A stretch of DNA of 5,864 bases, taken from assembly GCA_902782625.1 (NCBI GenBank), contig CACZNZ010000632.1:1-5864 (forward strand). Direction: 5' to 3'. This DNA is from an uncultured Lachnospiraceae bacterium (GTDB taxonomy: Bacteria > Bacillota > Clostridia > Lachnospirales > Lachnospiraceae). The stretch's first letter is position 1. Every line of letters starts with the position of its first letter. Below, piece after piece: positions 5,531 through 5,864 of the stretch. The notes beneath the pieces are model-generated. The model worked only from the letters and a program-made list of their open reading frames with translations, was not told the origin of the DNA and did not search any database. The position numbers were made by a program, and so were the translations under genes.

Positions 5531-5864
5531 ATGAAAAAAACAGAGATTGTTGAAAGAACGGAGAAACTGGTCCTTCCGATTATTGAGGAGAATCAATTTG
5601 AGCTGGTGGATGTAGAATATGTGAAAGAAGGCTCTAATTGGTATCTTCGTGTTTTTGCTGACAAAGAGGGCGGAATCAATATCGATGATTGTGTGCTGAT
5701 CAGCAGGGCACTTGAGGCAGAACTTGACAGAGAGGATTTCATCAAAGATGCTTATATCCTTGAAGTAAGCTCACCGGGACTCGGACGGAAGCTGAAAAAA
5801 GACAAGGATTTGAAACGCAGTATCGGGCAGAAAGTCGAATGCAAGCTTTTCAAGGCTATCGACG
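5531..5864 (+). CDS. rimP: Ribosome maturation factor RimP (partial, C-terminus outside window)
   Basis: The open frame of 111 codons runs off the window end; RimP is normally about 150-160 residues, so roughly 40-50 are missing. Diagnostic segments are FELVDVEYVKEG (23-34), NWYLRVFADKEGGI, and the hallmark YILEVSSPGLGRKLKKDKDL (75-94), which corresponds to the usual LEVSSPGLDRPL motif with Gly-Arg-Lys in place of Asp-Arg-Pro. Residues up to about 85 form the N-terminal alpha/beta domain, and the SH3-like C-terminal domain begins near the window edge. RimP binds the free 30S subunit during assembly. In Firmicutes it normally heads an operon with nusA, ylxR and infB, which probably follow outside the window. 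The start is supported by AGGTGA 6 nt upstream and by a dedicated promoter. Confidence 0.95.
   Translation, partial: MKKTEIVERTEKLVLPIIEENQFELVDVEYVKEGSNWYLRVFADKEGGINIDDCVLISRALEAELDREDFIKDAYILEVSSPGLGRKLKKDKDLKRSIGQKVECKLFKAID

Noticed and set aside
1..5864. Mobile element, tRNA, phage or defence island signatures
   Set aside because: I saw no transposase, integrase, terminal inverted repeats, tRNA cloverleaf or attachment-site duplication. Base composition looks even across the genes, and rimP is a core housekeeping neighbour.

Overview
The window looks like chromosomal DNA of a low- to mid-GC Gram-positive anaerobe of the Clostridia, most likely a Lachnospiraceae-type gut bacterium. This is inferred from AGGAGG-type ribosome binding sites, consensus TTGACA/TATAAT promoters, the RimP sequence, and an MMPL exporter paired with a secreted protein rich in xxxLxxG heptads. 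No taxonomic search was possible, so the family-level guess is an inference.

Layout. (1) 1-502, minus strand: the first 167 codons of a TetR/AcrR-type repressor; its 3' end lies outside the window. (2) 503-664: a compact divergent control region. It holds a promoter for each direction, a perfect 10-bp-arm inverted repeat between the two -35 boxes, and a second related site on the exporter's -35 box. (3) 665-2743, plus: a complete 692-residue RND/MMPL membrane exporter with a TTG start and both Asp-Tyr proton-relay motifs. (4) 2740-5388, plus: an 882-residue secreted protein overlapping the exporter gene by 4 bp (ATGA). It has a signal peptide, a beta-rich N-terminal domain and two blocks of 18 heptads each, separated by a helical/acidic middle. 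(5) 5389-5530: the promoter and leader of the next operon, with a strong hairpin that can end the exporter operon and also attenuate the next one. (6) 5531-5864, plus: the first 111 codons of rimP, the 30S maturation factor that usually begins the rimP-nusA-infB operon.

Working model. The TetR protein probably senses an amphipathic or lipid-like compound and represses the divergent exporter operon, much like the FarR-FarE arrangement known in Staphylococcus aureus. The exporter and the heptad-repeat protein are translationally coupled and probably act together. The most interesting idea is that the secreted protein forms a long extracellular coiled-coil stalk or conduit for the MMPL transporter, a separate-chain counterpart of the coiled-coil insertions found in some MmpL proteins. 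The sequence supports the pairing and the architecture; the conduit function is inference.

The rimP side is ordinary housekeeping sequence. Its leader nevertheless has a terminator-like hairpin only about 15 nt after the predicted transcription start, which suggests attenuation.
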